A stretch of DNA of 64,000 bases, from NCBI GenBank assembly GCA_964017065.1, contig OZ024786.1, positions 6,391,047 to 6,455,046 on the forward strand, written 5' to 3'. A program made the position numbers and the translations under genes. Of this stretch, positions 1-9,971 are shown piece by piece (the stretch's first letter is position 1; each line of letters begins with the position of its first letter). The notes under the pieces are model-generated. The model was not told the DNA's origin. It did no database searches and worked only from the letters and a program-made list of their open reading frames with translations. Source of the stretch: Haliclona indistincta (Eukaryota; Porifera; Demospongiae; Haplosclerida; Chalinidae).

Positions 1-146
1 AAAGAAATTTCCAGCCTATAGAATGGGGGTCTACATGTACGTAATGTGTAAAATCAATGTGTAGCCAACTGATTGTAGTGCACATGTTACGCATACACGT
101 GACATACAGGTAAATGTTAACATCTCTTTGTCTCTTTCAAACACAG

Positions 147-3100
147 GGTGTTCCTGACATTGCTGTAGTTGTAAATGACCAACCAAACTTCTTCCTGGTA
201 ATTGGCTCTCGCCTAGATCTATTGCTTCCAGATCTGACTAGCATAGTCACCAAAGCTCAACATCGTCAGAAAGCAGCTCATGACTCCAAGTCGTCGTACT
301 CTCCAAGGCACTATCAGTGTATTTATATTTCTCAACACTAGTCTGGCCCAGTGGTACTTCATCTTTAGCCGCTTTTAAGGAGCTTGTCAAAGACAAGCTC
401 CTTAAACCATCTCCTAGTGTAACAGTCAAAGTGAAGATAGTACCTTTTAGTACTAGTGACTTTCCCACTTCGAATTGTAAGCAGTGCAAGGATCTGCTGA
501 CAGAATCGGGTCTGTTACAGTCTATCAAGACTGTAAGGTGGCGTCTGCTGCAAACTTCCATGTATAATCTGACTACAGAGGTTTGTCAATCCTTATGCAT
601 TTTACATGTTTACTTATGATCATTCTGATTATCAGGACCCAAGACTGTTTCAGTTAATGACGGCAGTCCGTAGCACACTAAGATATGGTTGCTACAATGG
701 CCATGCGAAACAACTCTCCTCTACACTGGTTTACTGGTTGCGGACGTACACTTTGTGCTCTGAGCACAACCTTTCAATCAATGTGTAAGTATTCATGTTG
801 TTTATTGTGCAGTGTATTGATTTTATTATGTGACACAGCTTCAACCCCTCCAGCAGCAACGAGGCTGGAGGAATCGTTGCTAAAATTGGATTCGCTGATA
901 GCATCACAGATTCATCATACTCTGTCAAATCAATCACAGTACATAAATAATTATGAATGTTAGGTGCACTCAGCTTTTACTAACACTTGTAGGGTATCCC
1001 AGACTTGTCAGTCATATCTGAAAGTAATCCTCACTTATTCTTAGCTATTGGAGAGGCAAGTTAAACTTTTGATGTATGTTCAGTGTGTGTAGTTTTTGGT
1101 TGTGGCTATACTCAAAACAATTAAACTTATGCGTTATGTGCAGAACAAGAAGAAAAAAAAACGAGTATGGTCCAGAGGTGTGGCCGACTCAGGTGCTGAA
1201 AGCCAGAGTGGTGACGGTGACGGCCTTGGTCAGTTGATGCTTTATCTTACTGCTGCCCACTTCACAACATTGGCAAGATCGAAGACCAAACCAAGTCCTA
1301 TCCTTGGGTTGTACATGAAAGATCTCAAGGTGTGTTTTGCATAATCCTCTAGCTGTTTCCCAATAGTGCATGCATTTTATTCCTTTGAAGTTCTCATTGA
1401 ACGTGATGTGTTTACAACGGCCCCTCTATAAGCGTCCCACTCAAGTGGCAGTGTCCCAATTCAAACATAGCACTCAATAGTGCAACACATGTGCCACTAC
1501 TTGGAAGTGAACCAATCCAGTGCCTAGATCATCTTTTTGTACAAATAATACTTAGGTTTCAGTCCATTCAGGTGCTCCTGTGTCGTCGTAGCATAGCCAC
1601 ATTTTTGGCCTCCTGACTGGGGCCACCTCTTTACTGTTTTTGGGTCTCAATGGTGTCCATCAGCCTTGGAGAAGTTCCACTTGTACTGGGGCGAGCCCCA
1701 CATGTGTAGTGCTCGTTGAATCAATGTTCCCGAGAACATGCCAATTTACATGTACAGTGCTCTTAGTAAGGTATGAACATAAAACTACAATGTTCAAGCA
1801 TGTTGGACAATTTTTATGACTTGCTGCGTTGACAAAGATGCTATTCTCTGAGAGCAATGGCACGTCCACAAAATACTTGCATGTGTATTATGTGACAACA
1901 ACGTCTCAAAGGGAGCATGTAATCCTATTTCCTGTTTAGATAATTATTTGGCAACCATTATCACTAATCAATTATCTATGGTATGTCTATTCTGTAGTTT
2001 CAACAAGTAGTGGCGGACATAACCGATGGTCAATCATCAAATGACTATAATCTGTCATTATATCTGGATACTGCTACATCAGACATAGGTGAAGGTCTTG
2101 AAAAGACCTTGAAGATGTTGCACTCATTTTTGAGCACTGAGGTTAGCTATCTTATTGGAAATTGGAATGATAGTTACAATACTTATTTTGTATGAAAGGA
2201 CCCTCGACTTTACCAACTGATTACTTCAGTTCGAAGTACGCTTCAGTATGGGTGCTATAGTGGGATGGTGAAGGCATTGACTTCCTCCCTGGTGTCACTG
2301 CTAAGATCGTTTGCACTTTGTCCAAAACACAATCCTCGCCTCAACGTGTGAGTTTAATTACTGCAATTGTGCACTATAAATAATAATTATTACGGCATAG
2401 TTTCTGTCCATCAAAATGTGATGAGGTTGGTGGGATAGCTCCAAAGGTGGGCTTCCTAGAAGAAAGTATTGACGAGTGCTACTCCGTCAAGCAAATCAGA
2501 GTAAGAAAATATGAACATGCCAATGAACTAATGTTCATGTTTTCATGTTAGGGTATTCCAGATATATCAGTAATAGCGGAGGACGACCCACATCTCTTTA
2601 TGGTTATTGGCGAGGTAGGCTATGTTGTTTTCAGGTTGACAAAATGATCAAATTTTAAGCGACATTTAATTAATTAAGACTGCTACCGCACCGCCTATTG
2701 TGATGCGATTCACTTTCAGTATCAAAGTACCTTGAAAGCGTAAAACAGAAGTACTTGAGAAATTACATAAAACAATGAACAAAACTCCCTTCTCGAGCCA
2801 CGTCCAAAACATACAAAGGACAGTGTTTGGGGGACGACTGTTGAAGTCATAGCCGCTGCTTCTTTGTTTCAGGTAGACGTTTACTTGGCAACAGAATCAT
2901 AATACCCAAAGGCATCCAACATGGTTAAGATACACACCAAAGACAACAGCTACCTCACACAGTACTAAACTAATGTCTACTATCAATTCTTATCTTAAAC
3001 CACAACTGCTGCTGTGCAACACTATCAACCTACGCTATCATAACTGTGTATCAGGCTTTAGCCATCTCTCCATGTGTGATTATCTCTAATGACAGTTGGT

Positions 3101-3806
3101 TCTAGTGAGAGGTCTACTGCGTCATGAACAAGGGAAAACAGATTTATACACCATACGGCTTGAAACAACTTCTATGGGAACTTTAGCATTGAATTGCTGT
3201 ACTCCTGCTGGAGCTGCCCTTCTCCTTGAAACTATCCACACAATCGTGTGCAGCACACCTGTTCATGATGACTTTGAGCAAGGTTTGAAACCATTTTATT
3301 GTGCATGATTGTCTGGAATTCTTGGTGTAGAAACTGAAGAATCAACTATGCAAATCAATGTTGACGATGAGTTGCCTCCTGACGACAGTGATTCGACCAT
3401 TATGGAGAGTGACAGTAGTAGCTGCACGAGTGACAAGAAGCAAAGTGGTAAATAATTATGGATTGTCAGTATTGGGACAAAAGTCTGTTTGAGAAATAGC
3501 ACTTGACAGCAGCACTTACGCTGACAAAAAGTGATATGTCGCATGTTATCAGTTTTCTATTGTTTTACTAGCATTATTCACTTGTAAGCGAACCCACTTA
3601 TGTAATCTAACGTAGATTATGGTGATAGTTATGATAATTTTAGTTCCGGTTCCAGTACCAAGACTAGCAGCTCAAAAGGTCTTGTTCAATTTATTGCTAT
3701 GTAATGTTTTTATTCTACATTTACACAACAAACAGGAAGAAAGTACATGAATTTGTCAGAATCGTTGCTGTATTACTTTACAGATGCTGGCTCTTCTCCT
3801 GAGTGA
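147..3806 (+). CDS. Multi-exon gene with repeated PD-(D/E)xK-like domain, 5' partial
   Basis: Exons with matching splice phases are visible at 636-784 (a), 839-938 (b), 993-1055 (c), 1144-1329 (d), 1998-2141 (e), again at 2199-2347 (a), 2401-2500 (b), 2552-2614 (c), then 3096-3282, 3331-3447, 3616-3678 and 3784-3806, ending in TGA. Pieces at 147-206 (c-like) and 331-580 lie upstream and their joining is unclear. Paired blocks have identical lengths (149, 100 and 63 nt), so the a-b-c set is duplicated. Block c reads GIPDxSV...HLF..IGE; block d starts NKK and contains GQLMLY. Together these give PD, E-x-K and Q-x3-Y, the signature of restriction-endonuclease-like folds; that assignment is inference. 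The C-terminal exons are acidic and serine-rich. Blocks d and e are missing from the second repeat (intron 2615-3095). The 1330-1997 intron holds nothing I recognise. Decayed relatives lie at 14752-15797 and 58440-58550. Confidence 0.6.
374..406. repeat. 15-bp inverted repeat with 3-bp loop inside an exon
   Basis: The arms at 374-388 and 392-406 are exact reverse complements separated by AAA. They sit inside the reading frame of the first PD-(D/E)xK gene exon, where they encode a Lys/Leu-rich stretch. Confidence 0.8.
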
Positions 3807-4456
3807 CACAACACAAGTCCACAATTGTAACACAGTATTTGTGAGAATCATTAATTATAAAGATTTTTTAGTTGCTGATCTGGATTCTAAATGTAGTAGT
3901 TGGGCAAATACTCCTATGACACTGGTCGGCCATCCACATTCAGTATGCTAGTACCATTGAGCCACGCCTCACAATGGAACGTTAGCTATGCATTTTGGAA
4001 TCACGTGCGCATAACAAACAGTCTAAAATCACGTGCGCATACTAATGCTTCCAACATCCTCTGCGTACAGACTACTGTATGTAAATGCCTCCAGAGGCTC
4101 CGCCTGCCGAGGCTTAATTATCCAAAACACTAGTTGACATAGAATCACAACATAGAATCAAATTTGTAAACAAAAGATTATTAAAACATCTGATACTATT
4201 GTGCTATCAACACCAAAAATAATGAAATTGAAAGTGAGTGACTGATAAATAAAACGACAAGTCTTGTAGCTTTATATGATTTGGATCAGCTGCTTTAATC
4301 CCACTGGCTTCACTGCAACAGTTCCTCTCTCCCTAGTTTCTCTCCCTAATAAATTATGTGACAAATATGAGAGAAATTTTATAATTAGGGCATCCCAGTA
4401 AGTTCAAACTCCTGAACAATATCCTGCATTGTGTATCTATCAGAAAATAGAAAATA
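3807..4456. other. Intergenic, AT-rich, no gene recognised
   Basis: Only short chance ORFs are present (for example 3900-4133) and none resembles a family I know. This is probably the 3' flank of the preceding gene, up to the TIR of the next element. Confidence 0.5.
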
Positions 4457-4575
4457 TTTGTAGCCCAGGCGACCGTAAGATCAAAGGCACAACTCAGTGG
4501 TTATTTCACGTATACCATGGGAAATACGAGTATTTTTCAGGAAGCGACGTCACATAGCAACACCGTAGCAACAAA

Positions 4576-4737
4576 ATGGTGTCATCGAAAAACCTACACA
4601 AGATTACACTGCCGTCTTTCAGCAACACGCTGCCATTCGTCTCTGGTGACTTCTATGGAGGCTCTACTACCTTGAGCGCTTTGGTTAGTAACCATAAGAG
4701 TAGTATTCTCGAGCTTCCTGGGCAACAAAATGGTTAA
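4576..4737 (+). CDS. Small ORF, 53 aa, MVSSKN peptide
   Basis: The ORF begins at an ATG and its TAA lies in the first bases of the adjacent hairpin. The peptide starts MVSSKN, continues with LPSF, SGDF and STT, and matches the minus-strand ORF at 17155-17039 at roughly 20 of 37 positions. Both ORFs sit in composite elements and read toward the hairpin, and both have an ACGTCA (CRE-like) motif a few tens of bases before the ATG. The function is unknown. It may be a captured first exon or an element-encoded peptide. Confidence 0.4.
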   Translation: MVSSKNLHKITLPSFSNTLPFVSGDFYGGSTTLSALVSNHKSSILELPGQQNG

Positions 4738-4861
4738 CCCATGGCACCTCGGCAGTACGCGATAGGTTAATTTTACCGCCAGAGGGCGCAAAGCGCACGA
4801 GGGCGGTAAAATTAACCCCCTAGGTTATATCGTGTACCGCCTCGGTTGCCATGGGTTAACC
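4732..4861. repeat. 130-bp palindromic hairpin
   Basis: GGTTAACCC at the left pairs with GGGTTAACC at the right. The complementarity continues through GGTTAATTTTACCGCC and its reverse complement up to an apex GCGCAAAGCGC. The apex resembles GCGCGTAGCGC of the hairpins at 16870, 58795 and 61008, although the stems differ. Half of this hairpin recurs at 55160-55226. Confidence 0.85.
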
Positions 4862-5654
4862 TAGTGAAACATATTAATTTTGTGGAATTATTAAAGCACA
4901 AAAGTAATACATTTTTATGCAAGTTTGGAATTATAACAAAATGATAGAACTGCAGTGACAAGTTGATTGCACCAATACTATTTTGTTTCAGTCCTGTGTT
5001 GTGGAATTGCGTTTCATTTGTTATTTTTATCAATCACAATCAACTAATGAGCTGCGGTGAATCTTATATCAGTTAGGCAATTGTGTTGTGGTAATCTATG
5101 TAGTGATTCTATGCATTTCAAGTAGGATGAAATGACAATACTTAGTACATAATGAACAACTGATTGCCAGTTGATTTTGAAACTAGCGTCTTGCAGTAGT
5201 ATGCTACTTTTCCAGCTTGATTGACTAATGCTACAACTTTATCAGTGCATACTACTGTGCTGCCAATACTCAACTGTTTACACACAGCACTTGCAACTGC
5301 TGTTCCAAATGATACATCCATCGTACATGTACATGCATTCTACCAGTTCATTGCTTAGTAAATTTATTTGGAACGCTAAAGGATGCCATTAATGAAGCCC
5401 GAGACTCCCATCAGTAAAACCCTCGTAACCGCTCTCACGGATGAGGGTGTGGATGGTAAAGCCACAAGGGACACTCCCCCCTAGTGCTGATACTACTCAT
5501 AAAGAACAGAGACGCCAAACACATGACCACTTTGTCGCGAAAATACGAAAAGTGGTGATCAACATCTGGGGCTTAAGAGGCTCAAGATCATCCCTTCACC
5601 ATCCTGATTAAGAACTTACAGATTAAGAAGATTAAGAACTTACAGGAACAAAGA
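4862..5654. other. Intergenic; short dispersed repeat fragment
   Basis: No gene was recognised. About 45 bp near 5422-5468 resembles 44523-44566 (AACCCTCG ... GTGGATGGTAAA), suggesting a small dispersed repeat. Confidence 0.4.
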
Positions 5655-6471
5655 ATGGATACCTCGAATAAGGAATCTGCATCATCAGGTTTGTAGTATA
5701 GATACATTCTACACAAAAATAATAATTTCATTTGATTATTCACTTAATAAAAGTAATTGTGGTTCAATTATGCTATTGTGTACATGTATGCCAGAAAGAC
5801 AAGCAGCGTAAATTTTTGCTAGTAGGTTTTCCTTCCTACCTAGAGGAATGCGGACTAACAGAAGAACTACTAGAAACGGTTTTCAATGAAGTTCTTGGAG
5901 GTTTACAACCCTCCTGTTGTGGTTAGAACAATACTAACACGGTAGCCTGGTTTGCACACATAATAATATTATGTTATGCTTGCCCACCCTTCGCACTAGG
6001 TTCTAAGAATGATTACCCTCCAGTTTACAGGTGTAATTTAATCAATGATGCAGCCTTTTGTTTTCATCCTATAGAAATAGTCAAAGACCTATTTAAAGTA
6101 TCTTTTTCCAAAAGAGAGAGTGTTATAAGACAGGAAGAGGAAGTTACCTACGTTTTCTTCAGAGACTTCCACGATGAATGTGAAGGTATATTATACTATA
6201 ATTTTATCAAACAGATAATTAGTGTATTTATTTGTAGAAAGAGAGCTGCAGTCTTGAAGACATATTAATATTTTTCTCTGGTCAAAGCAGTCTCCCTATC
6301 ACTAGCTTCGAATTTCCTGACGTTCCATCTCTAGTATTTTCTAGTGATGTTCTTTCATACGCATCAACATGTGATCTCACTCTGCACCTTCCATTTCATC
6401 CGACTTATCAGAAGTTCAAGGAAAGCATGATCCTTGGAGTGAAGGGCAACGATGGATTTGGTTGCGTATAG
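5655..6471 (+). pseudogene. HECT E3 ubiquitin ligase-like gene, broken
   Basis: The last exon (6238-6471) encodes the C-lobe end of a HECT domain: LPITSFEF, then ASTCDLTLHLPF with the catalytic cysteine in the STC triplet, and a terminal KGNDGFG before TAG, as expected for the end of a HECT protein. Exon 6075-6185 (FSKRESVIRQ, EEEVTYVFF) fits the middle of such a domain. A possible start exon is 5655-5688 (MDTSNKESASS) and another exon lies near 5798-5888. The reading frame breaks near 6255: the phase carried from 6185 runs into TGA, while the HECT frame starts about 1-2 nt later. Known HECT enzymes form a ubiquitin thioester on this cysteine. Here a product is unlikely. An N-terminal HECT piece lies far away at 33420. 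Confidence 0.6.
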
Positions 6472-6589
6472 TTCAGAGACTAAGTATAGGCATTTGAATG
6501 AGCGGGTAAGGAAAAATGGAGGATTTTGGAAAGGTGTGGTTATGTGCTTATTTATGGTGTACTATTACTCTCTTTGTGTGGAACACTGT

Positions 6590-6890
6590 AGATGACGAAG
6601 ATTTCAGGCCAGCGGCACGAAAATGTTATAGGAGGTCTTTTTCGTCTTCGCCAATCCGCACCGAAAGACAATACTCAGTCCATTCTCCAACCCTATCAGA
6701 CATTCATCCTATGTCTACTACAAGTACAAAGGTTAGCTGGAGTTTCTTGTGCTTTGTTTAGATTATGTGTGCATAATCTATTTGCATAATCTATAATCTA
6801 TCTATCTATTTGCAGCCAGGAAAACCCGAACTATTCTTTCTTGCTGCCCTTTTGCACAATATAATCTACAGTGTCCTGGCTATTACTTGC
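6590..6890 (+). CDS. Two unassigned exons
   Basis: Candidate exons lie after acceptor-like sites at about 6590-6730 and 6815-6890. In one frame they read LFRLRQSAPKDN and LLQVQ, then PGKPELFFLAALLHNIIY, a hydrophobic stretch. No family was recognised. They could be extra exons of a HECT-family gene or an independent fragment. Confidence 0.25.
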
Positions 6891-7364
6891 CCGTTTTACA
6901 AGGAAAATGGGTGTACCCACACTCCAATAGCACTTGCCATATTTGGAACAAAATTATTTCGTACTCGGCAATCACGAGAGACCCACATAGGGGGGTGGGT
7001 GGGTTGTGGGGAGGGCGTCAGGTGGCATTTTTTTGGCGCTCTGGCAAAAGGAGATGTATCTTCTTCCATCGCTCTTGCTGGTAGGAGATTTTTGCCGAAA
7101 TCGTGTGTTCTCATTAAATATTCGCCCCTCTGTAACTTACAGACAGAGACCTTTTTGCAAAATCCCATACATACGTTTCTTCCTTGTGTACCAAAGTTTA
7201 TGTCTGACATTTTGTGTGGGTGTGGCATGCTCAGGAAAGAAACGCAACTTTTCGTCATTGGGTGGGGTTTGCTACGCCCACAAGAGGAATGGCGACTTTC
7301 TTGGGTGATCAGTGTGACTGACCAAGCCTTCAACTAACAGTAGAAACCAAAATATTCGTAATCC
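6891..7364. other. No gene recognised; G-rich run
   Basis: Overlapping ORFs are open on both strands (about 6810-7337 and 6896-7333), but neither has recognisable motifs. The stretch GGGGGGTGGGTGGG near 6990 is purine-rich and could favour non-B structure. Confidence 0.3.
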
Positions 7365-7389
7365 TGATGTTTGGAATTTCCAAACATCA
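7365..7389. repeat. 11-bp inverted repeat, 3-bp loop
   Basis: TGATGTTTGGA and its reverse complement TCCAAACATCA are separated by ATT, just before an open exon. Confidence 0.7.
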
Positions 7390-7793
7390 TTTGGAGTGTC
7401 TTCAGCCTCCTCGGGGTAGATAACAAAGTAGAGTATGAGCTACTATTAAGTAACAAAAGATGCACTACCTTGTGCTTACAAAATGAGAAAGATGATGATG
7501 TTCTAGACAAGTCAGCAATCAAAACTATTTCTAATCTTCTGTCTGTCTCAATCGCAATCTATCAACCAGACCTCTACTTCTTAACTATGCCTCTCCTAGT
7601 AAATGCAGTGCAAAACGCTTGTGCTGCCGGGAAGAATTTGAAGATTTCGTCTAAACCTCCTTCTGCTAAACCTCCTTCTGCTACGGAGGTAACTGGAAAA
7701 AGCAGTCGTAAAAGATATGGGGACAGCGCTGTGTATGAAATAATAGACTCACGAAGCTTGTTGGTTGAACTACGTACAGAGCAGACAGAGTGA
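7371..7793 (+). CDS. Unknown exon, about 140 codons
   Basis: This is an open frame without an initial ATG, so probably an exon or a fragment. Its middle is hydrophobic, followed by a directly repeated AKPPS motif and a basic SSRKRYGD segment near the end. A following ATG frame at 7993-8265 (90 aa, MHHRKASNVLLII) might belong to the same gene. No domain was recognised for either. Confidence 0.3.
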   Translation: MEFPNIIWSVFSLLGVDNKVEYELLLSNKRCTTLCLQNEKDDDVLDKSAIKTISNLLSVSIAIYQPDLYFLTMPLLVNAVQNACAAGKNLKISSKPPSAKPPSATEVTGKSSRKRYGDSAVYEIIDSRSLLVELRTEQTE

Positions 7794-8269
7794 AGACTAT
7801 AGTGGTACATGAATTACAGACACCAACTGCTTTGGCACATTGTCAATACAGAGTGCAAAATTCATTTCAAAATCCAAGCGTCTGATTCTACTACTTGTAC
7901 AAGTACCAATCATACTATGAATGACGTAGTGTTGTCTAAGAAATGACTGGATCTACAACTTCCGAACTACAAGGACAAGACTCGACAAGACTATGCATCA
8001 CAGAAAGGCTAGCAATGTTCTCCTTATAATAGCTGTCTCAACAAGAGCACTTGCTGTTCAAACAGCCGAGGTATGTCTTGAAGGTGATCGCTTACATATT
8101 AACAGATATGTCGAATTTTCCCTCACAAGCCGGCGTACTCTGGACATTGACAAGCTAGAAGCTGAAGAGTTTGTGTGGCAGATTTCGAAAAACAACAGCA
8201 AGAGTAGTGACAAGTTCAAGTTTGCAGTAGTTTACTGTCACAATAGAACTGGATATTGTTTATAATGTC

Positions 8270-8702
8270 ATAATGTTCTATTTAATGAGTAAAACAAAAT
8301 AAACACTACATCCTGGAGGACAGTTTCGTCACCTAAGCTATATCTCCTTGGGTGGCACGTGGCACCCACTAGCTTATATAGAATCTGTAGAGTGCTTACC
8401 ACAACTCAATTGATAGTTGACACAAAATACCACTCAATTTGTAGGCATTCTGTAAGTTCACACACAATTCCACAACATATGACCACATTCGTGAGACGCT
8501 TAATCTCACCATCTGAGTAATAAACCTATCATTATAGTTCTGTTGTTTTATTTTTTATGAAACTGGTAAACATAATTATTGTAAACTGGTAAACTTAATC
8601 ATTATTATTGATATTCATAAATATTGGTATATTGAAATTCATTATAATTGATAGTACACGCCCTTCCACGAAGATCGTCGATCGCGCGCGAGTGACGAAC
8701 AG
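8270..8702. other. AT-rich, no gene recognised
   Basis: Low-complexity ATTATT tracts and short ORFs only. The last 60 bp before 8703 are GC-rich relative to the surroundings and could be a promoter of the next gene. Confidence 0.3.
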
Positions 8703-9183
8703 ATGATGAACGCTGACAGTAGCGGATCCAGGAAGCGGAAGCAGTGCGAGTTTGGATTCGAGCTCACCGGACTCAGCACGTACCACCAAGCTGAGCACAA
8801 GCATAGCAAGCGGCACCGACAATTTCTTGGTTCAACGTCTTGTTTGCATTGGATAGTTTCTTCCAGAAGATCAGTGCAGTTCCAAGTTCCACAGTCGACT
8901 GTGAGTACTTTTACAAGTTTTCTTTGAGAAGTGCAGCTAAACGGAATGCTCGTTCTCCATGCACCAATATCCCAGTTAAGTGCACACTATGCGACCAAAT
9001 ACACTGGAAGTACAATATGGCCACCCACTATGAAGACCGCCATGAACGTACAAGCCTGCCTGCATTCTTTCAAATCACCCGAGAGGAGCGCACACAGTTC
9101 TGTCGGTTGGCAAGTTTCAAAAGGCCAAGGTGCAAGTCGGCTCCTAACTTGACTGATCACTTTGACAGTATTGCATGCTGCTA
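8703..9183 (+). pseudogene. C2H2-type zinc-finger protein fragment
   Basis: An ATG frame at 8703 encodes a basic start (SRKRKQCEFGFE) and then shifts frame. From about 8935 the other frame encodes ARSPCTNIPVKCTLC and HYEDRH, a single finger with spacing C-x2-C-x11-H-x4-H, followed by a charged tail ending in TAA. The same finger with a PCTN lead-in occurs in repeated sponge and cnidarian proteins as I recall them (not checked). The change of frame between 8820 and 8840 suggests decay or an unrecognised intron. It probably bound nucleic acid. Confidence 0.45.
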
Positions 9184-9971
9184 AACACACTAGTAACTTA
9201 TCTGTTGCTTATCATTCTTGATTATTATTATTATTGTATGCAGATTGTATACTGTGAGTGAATCTACCATCTATGACTATGTTATAGTCTCTTGATCTCT
9301 TGTTCTGCTTTTTTTCATAATTTTTGGTTACAAACATGTTCATAACAAGCAGTAGCTAGGTGGTACATGTATAGTTAGTAAAACCTGCTTTAAAACAGTT
9401 CAAAATAACTTTAAAGTGCAATTTATGTCATGGCTAAATTTTACACAAAGTGACCTTTTTAAAAATTTACCTCTGACCCACCCACCCACTTTTGGGCCAG
9501 GTGTCGGAACCTTTTTTTGTGGGACCCCCTGGCAACAATAATAGTTTTACAAATATTTTTGTGTGGTGTGGAATTGCTTGTTTACTAGCCATGTTTTTGC
9601 CAAGGACAGATGGAGCAACACCAAATAAACTGGTGTACGCTATGTAAGTTAGTAATTAGCTGTGGTTACTCTGTAGTCTAGACACTAAGTCAGCAATCAC
9701 ATTGACAAAGGGTAATCATGAATCAGTTGGTGTGATGCTGGATTAGGAGTATAATCGCTAGTCCAAAAGGTGTACCAATACCAAAAATACTGGTTTTGTG
9801 AGCATGTTGTTTACCCATGTAACCATGTTTTTTTGGCGCCTTCCTGTTTAACTGTTCATTAATATGATTGGTGAGTGTATGGTTACCATAGTACCGTTCA
9901 AACTGGCGGGATAGAATTTGAACTTGCAGCCGCTTACTCTGTTCAGGATCGAGACAGAAAGCTAGCTAGCT
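9184..9971. other. Intergenic, no gene recognised
   Basis: AT-rich with ATTATT runs and a C-rich tract near 9475. Promoter elements for the following gene may lie near 9900-9970, but none is distinctive. Confidence 0.4.

Larger units (their letters stand above)
4457..4863. mobile_element. Composite element D: TIR unit plus hairpin
   Basis: A 273-bp unit is bounded by 13-bp inverted repeats, TTTGTAGCCCAGG at 4457-4469 and CCTGGGCAACAAA at 4717-4729 (12 of 13 matching). Two bases (AT) separate it from a 130-bp hairpin at 4732-4861. This is the same order and spacing, hairpin-2 bp-TIR, seen at 16866-17304, 58791-59416 and 61004-62850, here in the opposite orientation. No 21-bp repeats are obvious. 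It contains a small ORF at 4576. Confidence 0.6.

Noticed and set aside
247..561. Minus-strand ORF of 104 codons
   Set aside because: It is the mirror of the plus-strand exon at 331-580 and is kept open partly by the inverted repeat there.
6896..7333. Minus-strand ORF of 145 codons
   Set aside because: It overlaps a similarly long plus-strand ORF in G-rich sequence. It has no motifs and no splice context.
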